Shown here one piece after another: positions 7,728-17,765 of a DNA stretch of 64,000 nucleotides. The first letter of the stretch is position 1; the number at the start of each line of letters is the position of its first letter. This DNA is from Palsa-1150 sp964531095 (lineage in GTDB: Bacteria > Myxococcota_A > Polyangia > Polyangiales > Polyangiaceae), in the NCBI GenBank assembly GCA_964531095.1, contig CAZHED010000010.1, positions 62,001 through 126,000 on the forward strand, given 5' to 3'. The notes below the pieces were generated by a model. It was not told the DNA's origin, did no database searches, and worked only from the letters and a program-made list of their open reading frames with translations. Position numbers and translations under genes: made by a program.

Positions 7728-10700
7728 CTACTCGCCCGCGACTGGGTAGGCCTCGTCGTGGATCGGTTCGGCCGGCACGTCGGGCCGGGCGCGGAACAGA
7801 TTCCCCAGCCAGCGCGAGGCGTCGTCGAACAGAGAATAGGCGACCGGCGTAGCGAGCAGCGTGAGGGAGAGCGACAGGATCTGTCCTCCCACCACCACCC
7901 CGGCGGTCGCGCGGTTGAACCCTGCCCCGATGCCCCGCGAGACAACGAGCGGGATCATGCCGGCTACGAACGCGGCAGTGGTCATCAGGATCGGCCGCAA
8001 CCGGTCGCGATTCGCCTGCAAGATGGCCTCGAGCCGCGGCATCCCCGAAGCCCGGAGCTGATTGGTGTGGTCGATCTGCAAGATGCTGTTCTTCTTGACG
8101 ACCCCGAAGAGCACCAAGATGCCGAGGATCGAATAGATATCGATCGCCTGCCGGAACAGGATGACGCTCAGAAACGCGAACGGCAGCGTGAGCGGCAGCG
8201 AGAGCAGGATTGTGATCGGGTGCAGCCACGACTCGAACTGGGCGGCCAGCACGAGGTACATGAAGATGAACGAAAGAATCAGCGCGGCGACGAACGCCAC
8301 GAAGACGCGCCCCATCTCTTTGGTCTGGCCGTACGGCATCGCCGAGTAGCCGGCGGGCAGGTGCTCGCCGTCGATGATGCTCTTCATCGCCGCCGAGACC
8401 GCTCCGTCGCCGTACCCCGGCGCCGCGTTGGCCATGACGGTTACCTGGCGCTCGCGATTGAGCCGATCGACGCGCGAAGGGCCCGTTCCCCGGCCGAGCT
8501 GGACCACGTCCGCGAGCGGAACGAACCCTAGGCGCTGCGACGGCACCGTCAAGAGCCGTAGCCCCTCTTCGTCGGCGCGGTAGCTCCTGTCCGCGCGCAC
8601 GTGCACTTCGTACTCTTCCCCGTGCTCCTCATAGGTCGACACCTGATCGCCCTCGACGAGCAGGCGCAGGGCATTGGCGACGTCGCTCGGCTGAACGCCG
8701 AGGTCGGCCGCGCGCGCGCGGTCGATGTAAACGCCGATCTCTGGCTTGCCGACGATAAGCGACGAGTCGACGTCCACCGCGCCGGGAGTCTTTCTCAGCT
8801 TGTCGGTGACGTCGTCGGCGATCTTCTCCAGCTTCTGCAGATCGGGCCCGCGCACGCTGTACTGATTGCGCTGCGTCGCGAACCCTCCCCCCGCGAAGGC
8901 GGACACTTCGCTCGCTGTGATCCGAAGCTTCTCGGATTGCTTTGCAATGATCTCGCGGCGCACCCAGTCCATCATTTGGTTTTGGGTCATCGCTCGCTTC
9001 GTCGGGTCGGTCAGCGCGACGTAGACCGTGGCGAGGTTGTGCGTCTGCGCGTTGTCGTCGGCGACCGTCGTGACCGTCAGAGCGACGTTCGGGCTGGTCC
9101 GGATCGCCCGGGCGATTCGCTCGCCGACGATGCGCGTTTCCGCGAGGCTCGTCCCCTCGGGGGCGCGCACCGTCACCTGGAACCGCGCCTCATCGTTGAC
9201 CGGGAGAAACCCCTTGTTCGCGGCCCCCGCGAGAGGCACGCATGAGCCCAGCGCGAGCACGCTTGCGCACACGACGACCCAGCGGCGCTTCATGACGAAG
9301 CGGAGCACGCGCATGTAGGTGCGCTCGATCGGCCGGTAGAACCAGTCGACGATGCGCTCGCCGACCGTCTTGTGGTCTCCGACGTGCTTCTTCAGCCAAC
9401 GCGACGCCATCATCGGTGTCAGCGTGAAGCTCACGAGCATCGACACGGCGATCGAGAAGGCCATCGTGACGCCGAAGCTGCGCAAGAAACGCCCCGGAAT
9501 CCCGCCCATGAACGCCACCGGGAGGAAGACGGCGATGAGCGACAGCGTCGTCGCGAGCACTGCGAGGCCGATCTCTTTGGTCGCTGCCACTGCAGCGATC
9601 ATCGGCGTCTCGTTCTTCTCTTCGACGTGGCGTAAAATGTTCTCCAGCACCACGATCGCGTCGTCGATGACGATGCCCACCGCAAGCGCAAGCGCCAGGA
9701 GCGTGATCGTGTTGAGCGTGTAGCCGGCCCACCACATCGTCGCGAACGTGCCGATGATGCTGGTCGGGATAGCGATTGCCGCGATGATCGTGCTCCGCAA
9801 GTTGCCAAGGAAGAAAAAGACGATGACTGCCGCCAAGAGGGCGCCGACGGCGAGGTGCTCTTTAACCGAGTCCACGCTGGTGCGGATGACCCCGGACTCG
9901 TCGCGCACGAGCTGAAGCTGATAGCCGGCGGGCAGATCTTTGCGGATCTCTTGAACCCGCTGTTTGATCGAATCGGCGACCTGGACCGTGTTCGACCCGG
10001 ACTGTTTGCGCACGGCGAGCAAGACCGTCGGCTGGCCGTCGAGCAGCGCCGCGGTGTTGGCGTCTTCCTCGCCGTCGACGACCTCGCCGACGTCCTTCAC
10101 GCGGATGGAGTGCCCGGCCTCTTGGCGCACGACCAGATCGCCGACCTGCGCCGGGTCGCTCACCCTTCCGTGGATTCGCAGCGTGAGCTCGCTGGGCCCG
10201 GTTTCGACGCGCCCGCCCGGGGTCGTCAGGTTCTGCGAGGCGATCGCGCGCTGGACGTCGATTACCGTCAGCGCCGCTCCGCGCAGCTTGATCGGGTCGA
10301 GCATCACGTTGATCTGCCGCTTGCGCCCGCCCAAGAGCTGAACCTGGCCGACGCCGTCGATCGACTCCAACGACCGGCGCACGCGCTTGTCGGCGAGCTC
10401 GGTGGCCTCGCGCAGCGAGTGGCCCTCCGAGTGCAGCGCGAAATAGACGACCGGCGCCGCGTCCGGATCGAGCTTCTGGACGACGGGCTGGTCGATGTCC
10501 TTCGGCAGATCGCGCAGGATCGTATTGAGCCGGTCGCGGACCTCCTGCGCGGCCACGTTCACGTCTTTCTCGATGACGAACGTGATGATGACCTGGGAGA
10601 CACCCTCGGTCGTCACCGAACGCAGCTCGTCGATGCCGCTGATCGTGTTGACCGCCTGCTCGACCTTGTCGGTGATCTCCGTTTCGATGTCCTCCGGGGC

Positions 10701-10865
10701 CGCGCCAGGCTGGTTGGTGATGACGACGATGATCGGAAAGTCGACGTTCGGGAAGCGATCGACGCCGAGCTGGAGGTACCCAGCAATGCCGACGACGCAC
10801 ACGATCAAGATCAGCACCGACGCGAAGATCGGTCGACGTACGCAGAGCGCGGCGAGCCACTGCAT
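7728..10865 (-). CDS. RND-type efflux transporter permease (AcrB/MdtB-like)
   Basis: 1045 residues, the usual length of a hydrophobe/amphiphile RND pump. The N-terminus has the family start pattern (RRPIFASVLILIVCVVGIAG as the first membrane helix) and the first periplasmic loop follows. The proton-relay pair is Asp401-Asp402 in GIVIDDAIVVLEN on TM4. The second half repeats the arrangement with SYSAMPYGQTKEM-like porter elements and the last helices. It works as a trimer with the adaptor encoded 6 bp upstream; no TolC-type channel gene lies in the window. Substrates cannot be read from the sequence. Confidence 0.96.
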   Translation of the reverse strand: MQWLAALCVRRPIFASVLILIVCVVGIAGYLQLGVDRFPNVDFPIIVVITNQPGAAPEDIETEITDKVEQAVNTISGIDELRSVTTEGVSQVIITFVIEKDVNVAAQEVRDRLNTILRDLPKDIDQPVVQKLDPDAAPVVYFALHSEGHSLREATELADKRVRRSLESIDGVGQVQLLGGRKRQINVMLDPIKLRGAALTVIDVQRAIASQNLTTPGGRVETGPSELTLRIHGRVSDPAQVGDLVVRQEAGHSIRVKDVGEVVDGEEDANTAALLDGQPTVLLAVRKQSGSNTVQVADSIKQRVQEIRKDLPAGYQLQLVRDESGVIRTSVDSVKEHLAVGALLAAVIVFFFLGNLRSTIIAAIAIPTSIIGTFATMWWAGYTLNTITLLALALAVGIVIDDAIVVLENILRHVEEKNETPMIAAVAATKEIGLAVLATTLSLIAVFLPVAFMGGIPGRFLRSFGVTMAFSIAVSMLVSFTLTPMMASRWLKKHVGDHKTVGERIVDWFYRPIERTYMRVLRFVMKRRWVVVCASVLALGSCVPLAGAANKGFLPVNDEARFQVTVRAPEGTSLAETRIVGERIARAIRTSPNVALTVTTVADDNAQTHNLATVYVALTDPTKRAMTQNQMMDWVRREIIAKQSEKLRITASEVSAFAGGGFATQRNQYSVRGPDLQKLEKIADDVTDKLRKTPGAVDVDSSLIVGKPEIGVYIDRARAADLGVQPSDVANALRLLVEGDQVSTYEEHGEEYEVHVRADRSYRADEEGLRLLTVPSQRLGFVPLADVVQLGRGTGPSRVDRLNRERQVTVMANAAPGYGDGAVSAAMKSIIDGEHLPAGYSAMPYGQTKEMGRVFVAFVAALILSFIFMYLVLAAQFESWLHPITILLSLPLTLPFAFLSVILFRQAIDIYSILGILVLFGVVKKNSILQIDHTNQLRASGMPRLEAILQANRDRLRPILMTTAAFVAGMIPLVVSRGIGAGFNRATAGVVVGGQILSLSLTLLATPVAYSLFDDASRWLGNLFRARPDVPAEPIHDEAYPVAGE

Positions 10866-10871
10866 GGCCGG

Positions 10872-11954
10872 TTACTCTACCCGCACGCCGTCGTGCATGT
10901 CCGCTCCCGGCTGCAGCACGACCTTGTCGCCCGACTTGACGCCGCTGGCGATCGCCACCATGTCGCCGACCGTCTCACCGACCTGGACGAGACGCTCTTG
11001 CGCCTCTTGGCCGACGATGACGTACAGGCGCGCGGTGCCTGTGTCGTCGCGCACGACCGTGGCCGATGGGACCACCGGGGTCTCGGGCGTGGCGAGCAGC
11101 ACTTTGGCAACGGCGAACATCCCGGGCTTCAGCCGGCCGTCGCCATTGGCGACTATGGCCTCGACCACGAGGTCGCGCGTCGACTCGCGCACGTTCGGGC
11201 TGATGAACTTCACCCGTCCGGTGAAGACCTGGTCTCCGAAGGCGACCACCGCGAAGGAGACCGGCATGTCGGGCTGGATGGCGGCGACGCTCGCTTCGGG
11301 CACCGTGAGCTCGAGGCGTAGCGGGTCGGGGTTGTACACCGACGCGACGCGGGTACTCGGCTGCACGTATTGGCCTACGTTGACGTAGCGCTCGCCGACG
11401 ATGCCGTCGAAGGGAGCGCGAATACTCGTGTCGCCGAGCATCTTCGTCGCCGACTTGCCCTGCGCCTCGGCCGCGGCGGCCGACCACTGCTGTGCCGTGC
11501 ACTGAGCCGTCTGCCGGTCGTATTCCGCTTGCGAGATGGCGGCGGTCTCGAGCAGGTGTTTGACGCGCTCGCAGTCGCGGCGGGCCTGTTCGAGCTGGCT
11601 CTGCGCCACTCTCGACTGCGCCTCCGCCGCGGTGGCCGCGAGCGCTGCGGTGCGCGAGTCGAGCACGGCGATGAGCTGGCCGCGCTTGACCGGCTGGCCG
11701 CGCTCCGCGAACGTCTGGACGACCTTGCCCGACGCGTCGGCGGCGACATCGGACGCCTCGCTCGCGTGCAAAGTGCCCGTGAGCGTGAGGTAACGCGGCA
11801 TGGGCCGCTCGACGGCCGTCGCGGTCTTGACGTGAACCGGGGCCTCGCCGCTCGGCGCGGGCGCTGCCGCGGCGTCGTCCGGGCGATGGCACGCGGCAAG
11901 GGAAAGGACCGCGACGACAACGGGTGCACGCATGAGAAGGGGGCGTGTAGGCAT
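10872..11954 (-). CDS. RND efflux periplasmic adaptor (membrane fusion) lipoprotein
   Basis: 360 residues from ATG 11954; an in-frame ATG at 11999 is an alternative. The N-terminus has a lipoprotein signal with lipobox LAAC, so the adaptor is anchored in the membrane. It then shows the order of the family: a biotinyl-lipoyl-like half (VVQTFAERGQPVKRGQLIAV), an alpha-helical hairpin rich in Ala/Gln/Arg (about 95-165), the second lipoyl half (TSIRAPFDGIVGERYVNVGQ), a beta-barrel domain and a C-terminal membrane-proximal domain. It links the permease encoded 6 bp downstream to an outer-membrane channel. The 184 bp upstream is shared with divergent thrS. Confidence 0.92.
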   Translation of the reverse strand: MPTRPLLMRAPVVVAVLSLAACHRPDDAAAAPAPSGEAPVHVKTATAVERPMPRYLTLTGTLHASEASDVAADASGKVVQTFAERGQPVKRGQLIAVLDSRTAALAATAAEAQSRVAQSQLEQARRDCERVKHLLETAAISQAEYDRQTAQCTAQQWSAAAAEAQGKSATKMLGDTSIRAPFDGIVGERYVNVGQYVQPSTRVASVYNPDPLRLELTVPEASVAAIQPDMPVSFAVVAFGDQVFTGRVKFISPNVRESTRDLVVEAIVANGDGRLKPGMFAVAKVLLATPETPVVPSATVVRDDTGTARLYVIVGQEAQERLVQVGETVGDMVAIASGVKSGDKVVLQPGADMHDGVRVE

Positions 11955-12138
11955 GGCGTCCGATCGAGTCAAGTTATCGCGAAACTTGTGATGTTTCATG
12001 CGTATCGGCGGTTGCTCGCCCCTCGTCGCTTCTTGTTGTCGTCGGCTCGGTTGCTCTTCGCCATCCAAAGGCCGGTGCTCGCCGCTCGAAGGCCCGAGGC
12101 GGCACTGCGGCACGTGGGCTATAAGCCCATGCCTGCAC
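11955..12138. promoter_or_regulatory. Divergent intergenic region, efflux unit / thrS
   Basis: 184 bp. It contains the perfect inverted repeat TGGGCT-ATA-AGCCCA at 12115-12129, ending 9 bp before the thrS ATG and therefore overlapping the usual ribosome binding site region. No strong Shine-Dalgarno sequence is seen before thrS, so this hairpin might control its translation (inference). I see no T-box features. Confidence 0.45.
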
Positions 12139-14088
12139 ATGTCCGAACGCAAGACCCCACGAGATATTCTCTCGGCCGATGGAAAGCTCGACAAGGACGT
12201 CATCGCAGTAAAATACCGCGGCCGGACGGTCGACCTGCATACGCCCATCGACGAGGGCGTTCCGTTGCCAGTGGTCCGAGCAGCCGATCCTGAGGGACTT
12301 GCGGTCATCCGCCATTCGACCGCGCATGTGATGGCCGACGCGGTTCAGCGCCTGTTCCCCGGTACGAAGGTGACCATCGGCCCCGCCATCGACGACGGAT
12401 TTTACTACGACTTCGACAAGCCGGGCGGCGGGTTCACCGAGGACGATCTGCGGCGCATCGAGCAGGCCATGCTCGAGATCATCAAGAGAGACTCGCCATT
12501 TCGCCGGGTCGTGGTGACCCGCGACGAAGCCAAGCGAATGTTCTCGGCGATGGGAGAGACCTACAAGCTCGAGATCATCGACGCCATTCCGCCCGACGAA
12601 GAGGTGAGCCTCTACAGGCACGGCGCCCCCCCGCAGGAGTGGGTCGATGTCTGCGAGGGCCCGCACGTCCCGTCGACCGGCTACCTCAGAGCGGTGAAGT
12701 TGACCCACGTCGCCGGGGCGTACTGGCGCGGCGACGAGCGAAACCCGATGCTCCAGCGCATTTACGGGACGGCGTTTCCGAGCGTCGAAGCGCTCGAGGA
12801 ACATCTTCGCCTCGTCGAAGAGGCCAAGCAGCGCGACCACCGCAAGCTCGGCAAGGAGCTCGAACTCTTCCTCTTCGACGAAGTGGCGCCGGCGATGCCT
12901 TTCTTTCTGCCGCGGGGTACCTTCGTCTACACCCGGCTCATCGAGTACGTGCGCGGGCTGTACGAGCGCTATGGGTACCAAGAGGTCATCACACCGCAGG
13001 CGTTTTCGCCGAAGCTCTTCGAAACGAGCGGGCATCTCCCCAACTACGGCGACAATATGTACCGGCTGTGGACCGCCGACCTGGTCGAGGGGGCCGAGAG
13101 CGGGCTCCAGCTGCGATCGGCGCTCGCCCAGCAGTCGTTCGCGCTCAAGCCGATGAACTGCCCGAGCCATTGCGTCATCTTTGCGAGCAAGCGCCGGAGC
13201 TACCGCGAGCTCCCGTGGCGCGTCGCGGACTTCGGACGGCTTCATCGCTTCGAGCGTGGGGGCGTCGTCCACGGGCTCGCGCGCGTGCGCAGCTTCTCGC
13301 AAGACGACGCGCACATTTTTTGCGCTGAGAAACAAGTGGCCGAAGAGATCGAAAAATTCATCGGCCTGCTCCACGAGGTGTATCGAGCGCTTCAGTTCGA
13401 CAAGGTCGACGTGAAGCTCGCCACGCGGCCCCCGGCCGACAAGCGCCTCGGGGGCGACGAGGACTGGGACCGCTCCGAGCGCGCGCTCGCGCAGGGCCTC
13501 GAGCGAGCGGGGATCACCTACGAGACGCTGCCGGGCGAAGGTGCTTTTTACGGCCCGAAGATCGAGTTTCACGTGAACGACGCGCTCAAGCGAAGCTGGC
13601 AGCTTGGCACCATCCAGTTCGACCCCAACCTGCCCGCCCGGTTCGGGCTCTCGTTCGTCGGCGAAGACGGCAAAGACCATCGCCCGGTGATGCTTCATCG
13701 CGCCATTTTGGGGTCGCTTGAACGTTTTTTCGCCGTATATCTCGAGCACTGCGGCGGCAATTTTCCGACCTGGCTCGCCCCCAGGCAGGCGATCGTCCTC
13801 ACGGTCAGCGAGAAGACCGACGAGTATGCTCGCCGGGTGGTCGAACGCCTGCGCGGTCGGGGGCTGCGCGTCGACGCGGATCTTTCCAGCGACAAGCTCG
13901 GCGCCAAGGTGCGCGGCGCGCGCTTGCTTCGCTACCCGTATCTGCTCGTCGTCGGCCCTAAAGAAGCGGAAAGCGATTCCGTCGGGGTGCGATCCCGCGA
14001 CGCGGGCGAGCTCGGCGCGATGAAGGTCGAAGAGGTCGGCGACCGCCTCGTCGCCGAAAGCGCCCCGCCTGGAGCAGTCCTTCATTGA
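12139..14088 (+). CDS. thrS: Threonyl-tRNA synthetase
   Basis: 649 residues; class II synthetase charging tRNA-Thr. The editing domain follows EGLAVIRHSTAHVMADAVQ. The catalytic core carries the zinc-site Cys in KPMNCPSHC (about 337-345), motif 2 in the FGRLHRFERGG region with the following DDAHIFC, and the motif 3 helix GRPVMLHRAILGSLERF (HRPVMLHRAILGS here). The anticodon-binding domain starts at APRQAIVLTVSEKTDE. The N-terminal TGS domain is about 15 residues shorter than in E. coli, and a short insertion precedes the PMNCP motif. ATG 12139 is the only in-frame ATG near the family start. It is followed after 111 bp by infC. Confidence 0.96.
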   Translation: MSERKTPRDILSADGKLDKDVIAVKYRGRTVDLHTPIDEGVPLPVVRAADPEGLAVIRHSTAHVMADAVQRLFPGTKVTIGPAIDDGFYYDFDKPGGGFTEDDLRRIEQAMLEIIKRDSPFRRVVVTRDEAKRMFSAMGETYKLEIIDAIPPDEEVSLYRHGAPPQEWVDVCEGPHVPSTGYLRAVKLTHVAGAYWRGDERNPMLQRIYGTAFPSVEALEEHLRLVEEAKQRDHRKLGKELELFLFDEVAPAMPFFLPRGTFVYTRLIEYVRGLYERYGYQEVITPQAFSPKLFETSGHLPNYGDNMYRLWTADLVEGAESGLQLRSALAQQSFALKPMNCPSHCVIFASKRRSYRELPWRVADFGRLHRFERGGVVHGLARVRSFSQDDAHIFCAEKQVAEEIEKFIGLLHEVYRALQFDKVDVKLATRPPADKRLGGDEDWDRSERALAQGLERAGITYETLPGEGAFYGPKIEFHVNDALKRSWQLGTIQFDPNLPARFGLSFVGEDGKDHRPVMLHRAILGSLERFFAVYLEHCGGNFPTWLAPRQAIVLTVSEKTDEYARRVVERLRGRGLRVDADLSSDKLGAKVRGARLLRYPYLLVVGPKEAESDSVGVRSRDAGELGAMKVEEVGDRLVAESAPPGAVLH

Positions 14089-14179
14089 CGCCCGCGCATC
14101 TTCGCGCGATCAAATTGGCCTACACTGGCGAGCGGAGGCCAGAGGGGCCGTCCGCGCGAGCCTGTCACATCCCAAACAC

Positions 14180-14184
14180 GGAGG
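14180..14184 (+). promoter_or_regulatory. Ribosome binding site candidate for infC
   Basis: GGAGG, 15 nt before the infC ATG. The spacing is long for a Shine-Dalgarno site; an AGAAG sequence lies closer. IF-3 genes often start with rare AUU or AUC codons for autoregulation, but here an ATG sits exactly at the family N-terminus. Confidence 0.45.
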
Positions 14185-14199
14185 TCACGAGAAGAAACA

Positions 14200-14937
<738 letters not shown>

Positions 14938-15115
14938 TTGCTTCCGTGGCGACGAGACAATCGCCGTCACGGCGGAAAATCACCGTCCCAGAGCGCAGGG
15001 TGCGGTGAATCGCCTGCCCAGCGGTGCTCAGAAGGAGGGCATGCTGCTGCTTTGTCTGCACCCCGATGGATCGTGGCTCGACGAGGCCCCGATCGGGGGG
15101 TAAGGCAAACGGGCC

Positions 15116-17035
15116 ATGCGGCGGATCCTCTGTAAACGGTCTTTGGCCGCACTGGTCGCGGGCGCGATCCTGGTCTCGGCATCGGCCGCGTGGGCGTCGC
15201 TCACGCCGAGCGAGGCCGAGCAGGTGCGGCACGAGGTGTCGAGGGCGCAGAACGTCGACCGCGTGCGGGCGCTCATCGCCCGTCCGGACCTCTCGATCGA
15301 TGAGGCGGCGGCGGTCATGGTCGGCGCAATCGGCGCGACGCCCATCGACGCCGAACACGTCGCGTTCCTGCGGGAGCTCGTCTTCGGGTCGGGCTCCGCG
15401 GCATCGCGGCCAACGTTGGCGGTTGCCGTGGTGCGGGGCCTCTTGGGCCGGGCGGACGCGCTGCTCACGCACGCTAGCGCCCTCGAGCGCGGCTCTGTGG
15501 CCCTCGCCGAGCTTGCCGCAGTGTACGGTCTGGTCGAAGACGTGGTGGCCGCTGATCCACAGGCGAACGTCACGGACACGGCGCGTGCGGAGTGCGCACG
15601 GGCCCTCGCGTCGCATTTCGCCCGCAATGCGTCGGTGCTGCGCCCCGATGAGCCCGTGGCTCCCGCCCTGGCTAACGTGCGCGCGCAGGCGGCCATCGCA
15701 CTCTTCGACGCGACGCCCGATGCGCCCGGGCGGCGGGTCGACGTGGCGAACAACCTTGGCCTGACCGGTGCCCGCCGCGCGGCTCTCATCGAGCTGGGGA
15801 CGCTCGTGCTCGATGAAGGCGGCTCGGACGCCCGGGTGAGCGCGCTGCGGTCGCTCCTCGACCGCGTCCCCGGCGCGGGCGACGGCGCCGAAGCGATCGT
15901 CGTCGGCGACAAGCAGGCTCCCCGACTGCGGGCACGCGGCGGCGCGGTCGTCGCAGTCGGTGCGGCGCCGGCATCTGCCGTGACGGAGGCGCGGTCGCCC
16001 TGGGGAAACGAAGTGCCCCCGCCGCCGATCGACGAAGCGACGATGGCCCTCGTGCGCGACCTCGCTTCGACCGCGGTCAAGCGCGCACTCGATCAGCGGC
16101 CTCAGTTGCGCGCCGCGGTCGAGCACGACGGCGGAGAGGCCGGGGTAACGACATTGGCCGCCATGCTCGAGGTCGACGCCGATCGAACGCTCGACGCGGC
16201 GGCGGCCCGCCTGGTCGCTGGCAAGCGCGAGAGCGTGGCCTGGCTTTCCGACGCGATCGGCGCGCTGGCGGTGTTCGCGCCGCCCGCCAAGGGGAGCGAC
16301 GGGCTGACGGTTCGCCTCGGCCGCGCCAGCGCAGCCGGCAGCAGCACCGTCCGCGCCACGCGGGTGTCGCTCGACGCCGCGGGGTCTGCCTCCGCACTGC
16401 AGGTCGACGCGCACACGTGGCGGATCGCGCGCGACGACAGAGGGACGGTCACCGGCCTCTCGCGCGACGCATCCCCCGTGACAGCGAAGATGCTGCCGAA
16501 CGCCCCCCCTCCGGCGGAGCAGGCGACGTCGTGGGCCGGCGGCGGGCTGGTCTTCGCAAGGCTGGCCGGATTGCCGCGCGCGGCCATCGTGGCCGGTCCG
16601 CGCGTGTGGGTGTACGGATCGGGCGTGTCCGACGCGATTGCGGCGCCGTCGCCGGGAGACGACGTCGCAGTGGAAGCGGACCTGCGCGTCCAGGGCGGGC
16701 CTGCAGGGATCGTTGTCCGGGCGGTGCCTGGAGCCACTTCCCGTTCGTTCAAGGGGGTCTCGCTCTTGGTGCTGCCGGGGGCGGTGCCGCGGGCGGCCCT
16801 GCTTGTCGGGGACGGGGCTGGGCTCGAAACGGACGCCGCGCCGGTCGTCGATCTGGTGAGCGCACCGGTTCAGCACGTTCGGGTGGTCGTGAAGGGGCGC
16901 GACGTCAAGGCAAAGGTCGGTACTGCGACGCTCGCAGCCACGCTCCCAGCCGGTTTCGATCATGGCGACGTGGCCCTCCGGGCCTATTCCGGGGCGAGCG
17001 TCGAAGCGAGCGCGTGGAAAGTGCAGAAACAGTAG
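15116..17035 (+). CDS. Exported hypothetical protein with Ala-rich helical region and C-terminal beta-sandwich-like domain
   Basis: 639 residues from ATG 15116, with a Sec signal peptide (KRSLAALVAGAILVSASAAWA). Residues about 30-400 are Ala-rich and helical, without a family I recognise. The last 190 residues alternate short beta-strand patterns (VEADLRVQGGPAGIVVRAVPG near 515, then VRVVVKGRDVKAKVG) resembling concanavalin-type sugar-binding or DUF1080-like sandwiches; that is a weak fold guess. No catalytic motif is evident. It lies 178 bp after infC, with no other gene between them. Probably periplasmic or cell-surface. Confidence 0.7.
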   Translation: MRRILCKRSLAALVAGAILVSASAAWASLTPSEAEQVRHEVSRAQNVDRVRALIARPDLSIDEAAAVMVGAIGATPIDAEHVAFLRELVFGSGSAASRPTLAVAVVRGLLGRADALLTHASALERGSVALAELAAVYGLVEDVVAADPQANVTDTARAECARALASHFARNASVLRPDEPVAPALANVRAQAAIALFDATPDAPGRRVDVANNLGLTGARRAALIELGTLVLDEGGSDARVSALRSLLDRVPGAGDGAEAIVVGDKQAPRLRARGGAVVAVGAAPASAVTEARSPWGNEVPPPPIDEATMALVRDLASTAVKRALDQRPQLRAAVEHDGGEAGVTTLAAMLEVDADRTLDAAAARLVAGKRESVAWLSDAIGALAVFAPPAKGSDGLTVRLGRASAAGSSTVRATRVSLDAAGSASALQVDAHTWRIARDDRGTVTGLSRDASPVTAKMLPNAPPPAEQATSWAGGGLVFARLAGLPRAAIVAGPRVWVYGSGVSDAIAAPSPGDDVAVEADLRVQGGPAGIVVRAVPGATSRSFKGVSLLVLPGAVPRAALLVGDGAGLETDAAPVVDLVSAPVQHVRVVVKGRDVKAKVGTATLAATLPAGFDHGDVALRAYSGASVEASAWKVQKQ

Positions 17036-17071
17036 TCCACGCGGACTCCGAGTGAGCATAAGGTTCTCGCC

Positions 17072-17545
17072 ATGATTCGTCCGGCTCGTGCCGACGATGT
17101 TCCCGCGATTGCCCATCTCATCCGCCTGCTCGCGCGTTACGAGCGGCTCGAGCACCAGGTCACCGGCAGGGAAAACGACCTCCGTGAGCACCTGTTTGGC
17201 GATCGACCGCTGGCCGAGGTGTTGATCGCCGACGACGCCGGGGTCGTCGTCGGTTTCGCGCTTTTCTTTCACAACTACTCGACCTTCCTCGCGCAACCGG
17301 GTGTCTATCTCGAAGACCTTTTCGTCCTGCCCGAGCACCGCCGCCGCGGCTGGGGTCGCGCGCTCCTCGGGGCTTTGGCGCGCGTCGCGGTCGCGCGCCG
17401 GTGCGGGCGGTTCGAATGGGCCGTGCTCACCTGGAACGAGCCTGCGATTGCGTTCTATCGGGCGCTGGGCGCGGAGACTCTGGACGAGTGGCGCACCCTC
17501 CGGGTGACAGGCGAGGCACTAAACCGGCTCGCTGCCCGGACATAG
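17072..17545 (+). CDS. GNAT-family N-acetyltransferase, spermidine/diamine acetyltransferase-like
   Basis: 157 residues. The acetyl-CoA site is EDLFVLPEHRRRGWGRALL (residues about 83-101), containing the canonical R/Q-x-x-G-x-G/A pattern as RRRGWG. The N-terminus IRPARADDVPAIAHLIR and the FFHNYSTFLAQPGVYLED segment resemble SSAT (diamine N-acetyltransferase) proteins. The final EPAIAFYRALGAE helix is typical for the family. The amine substrate is not proven. It starts 36 bp after the exported hypothetical protein. Confidence 0.9.
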   Translation: MIRPARADDVPAIAHLIRLLARYERLEHQVTGRENDLREHLFGDRPLAEVLIADDAGVVVGFALFFHNYSTFLAQPGVYLEDLFVLPEHRRRGWGRALLGALARVAVARRCGRFEWAVLTWNEPAIAFYRALGAETLDEWRTLRVTGEALNRLAART

Positions 17546-17765
17546 CCCGCGGGGCGGGTCCGTCTTGAACTGCGCCCCCGATGATGCTCCGGTGCCTTCC
17601 TGATTCAAGGAGGCGCGGCCGCCGGTGGGGGAGGCAGTACCGCTACAACTTGGGGGAGGCGGTGGCGTACCGGCGAGGGGGACAGGACCGTTTTCTTGCC
17701 GGGTCATGCGGACGAGGGGCCTTGCCTCGACAAGCCATCCTGCGCCGGGTAACGCTTGGAATGCC
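17546..17765. promoter_or_regulatory. Intergenic region upstream of the B12-binding subunit gene
   Basis: 220 bp with several G-rich stem-forming segments, including the hairpin CCTTCCT-GATTC-AAGGAGG near 17595-17613. Because the next protein binds adenosylcobalamin, I looked for a cobalamin riboswitch, but the conserved B12-box core was not recognisable. Short open frames here have no recognisable product. Confidence 0.35.

Noticed and set aside
11974..14085. 703-codon minus-strand open frame opposite thrS
   Set aside because: It mirrors thrS exactly and has no family motif; GC-rich antisense frames stay open by chance.
17546..17765. Classical cobalamin riboswitch
   Set aside because: I could not find the B12 box or conserved core, so it is noted only as a possible structured leader.
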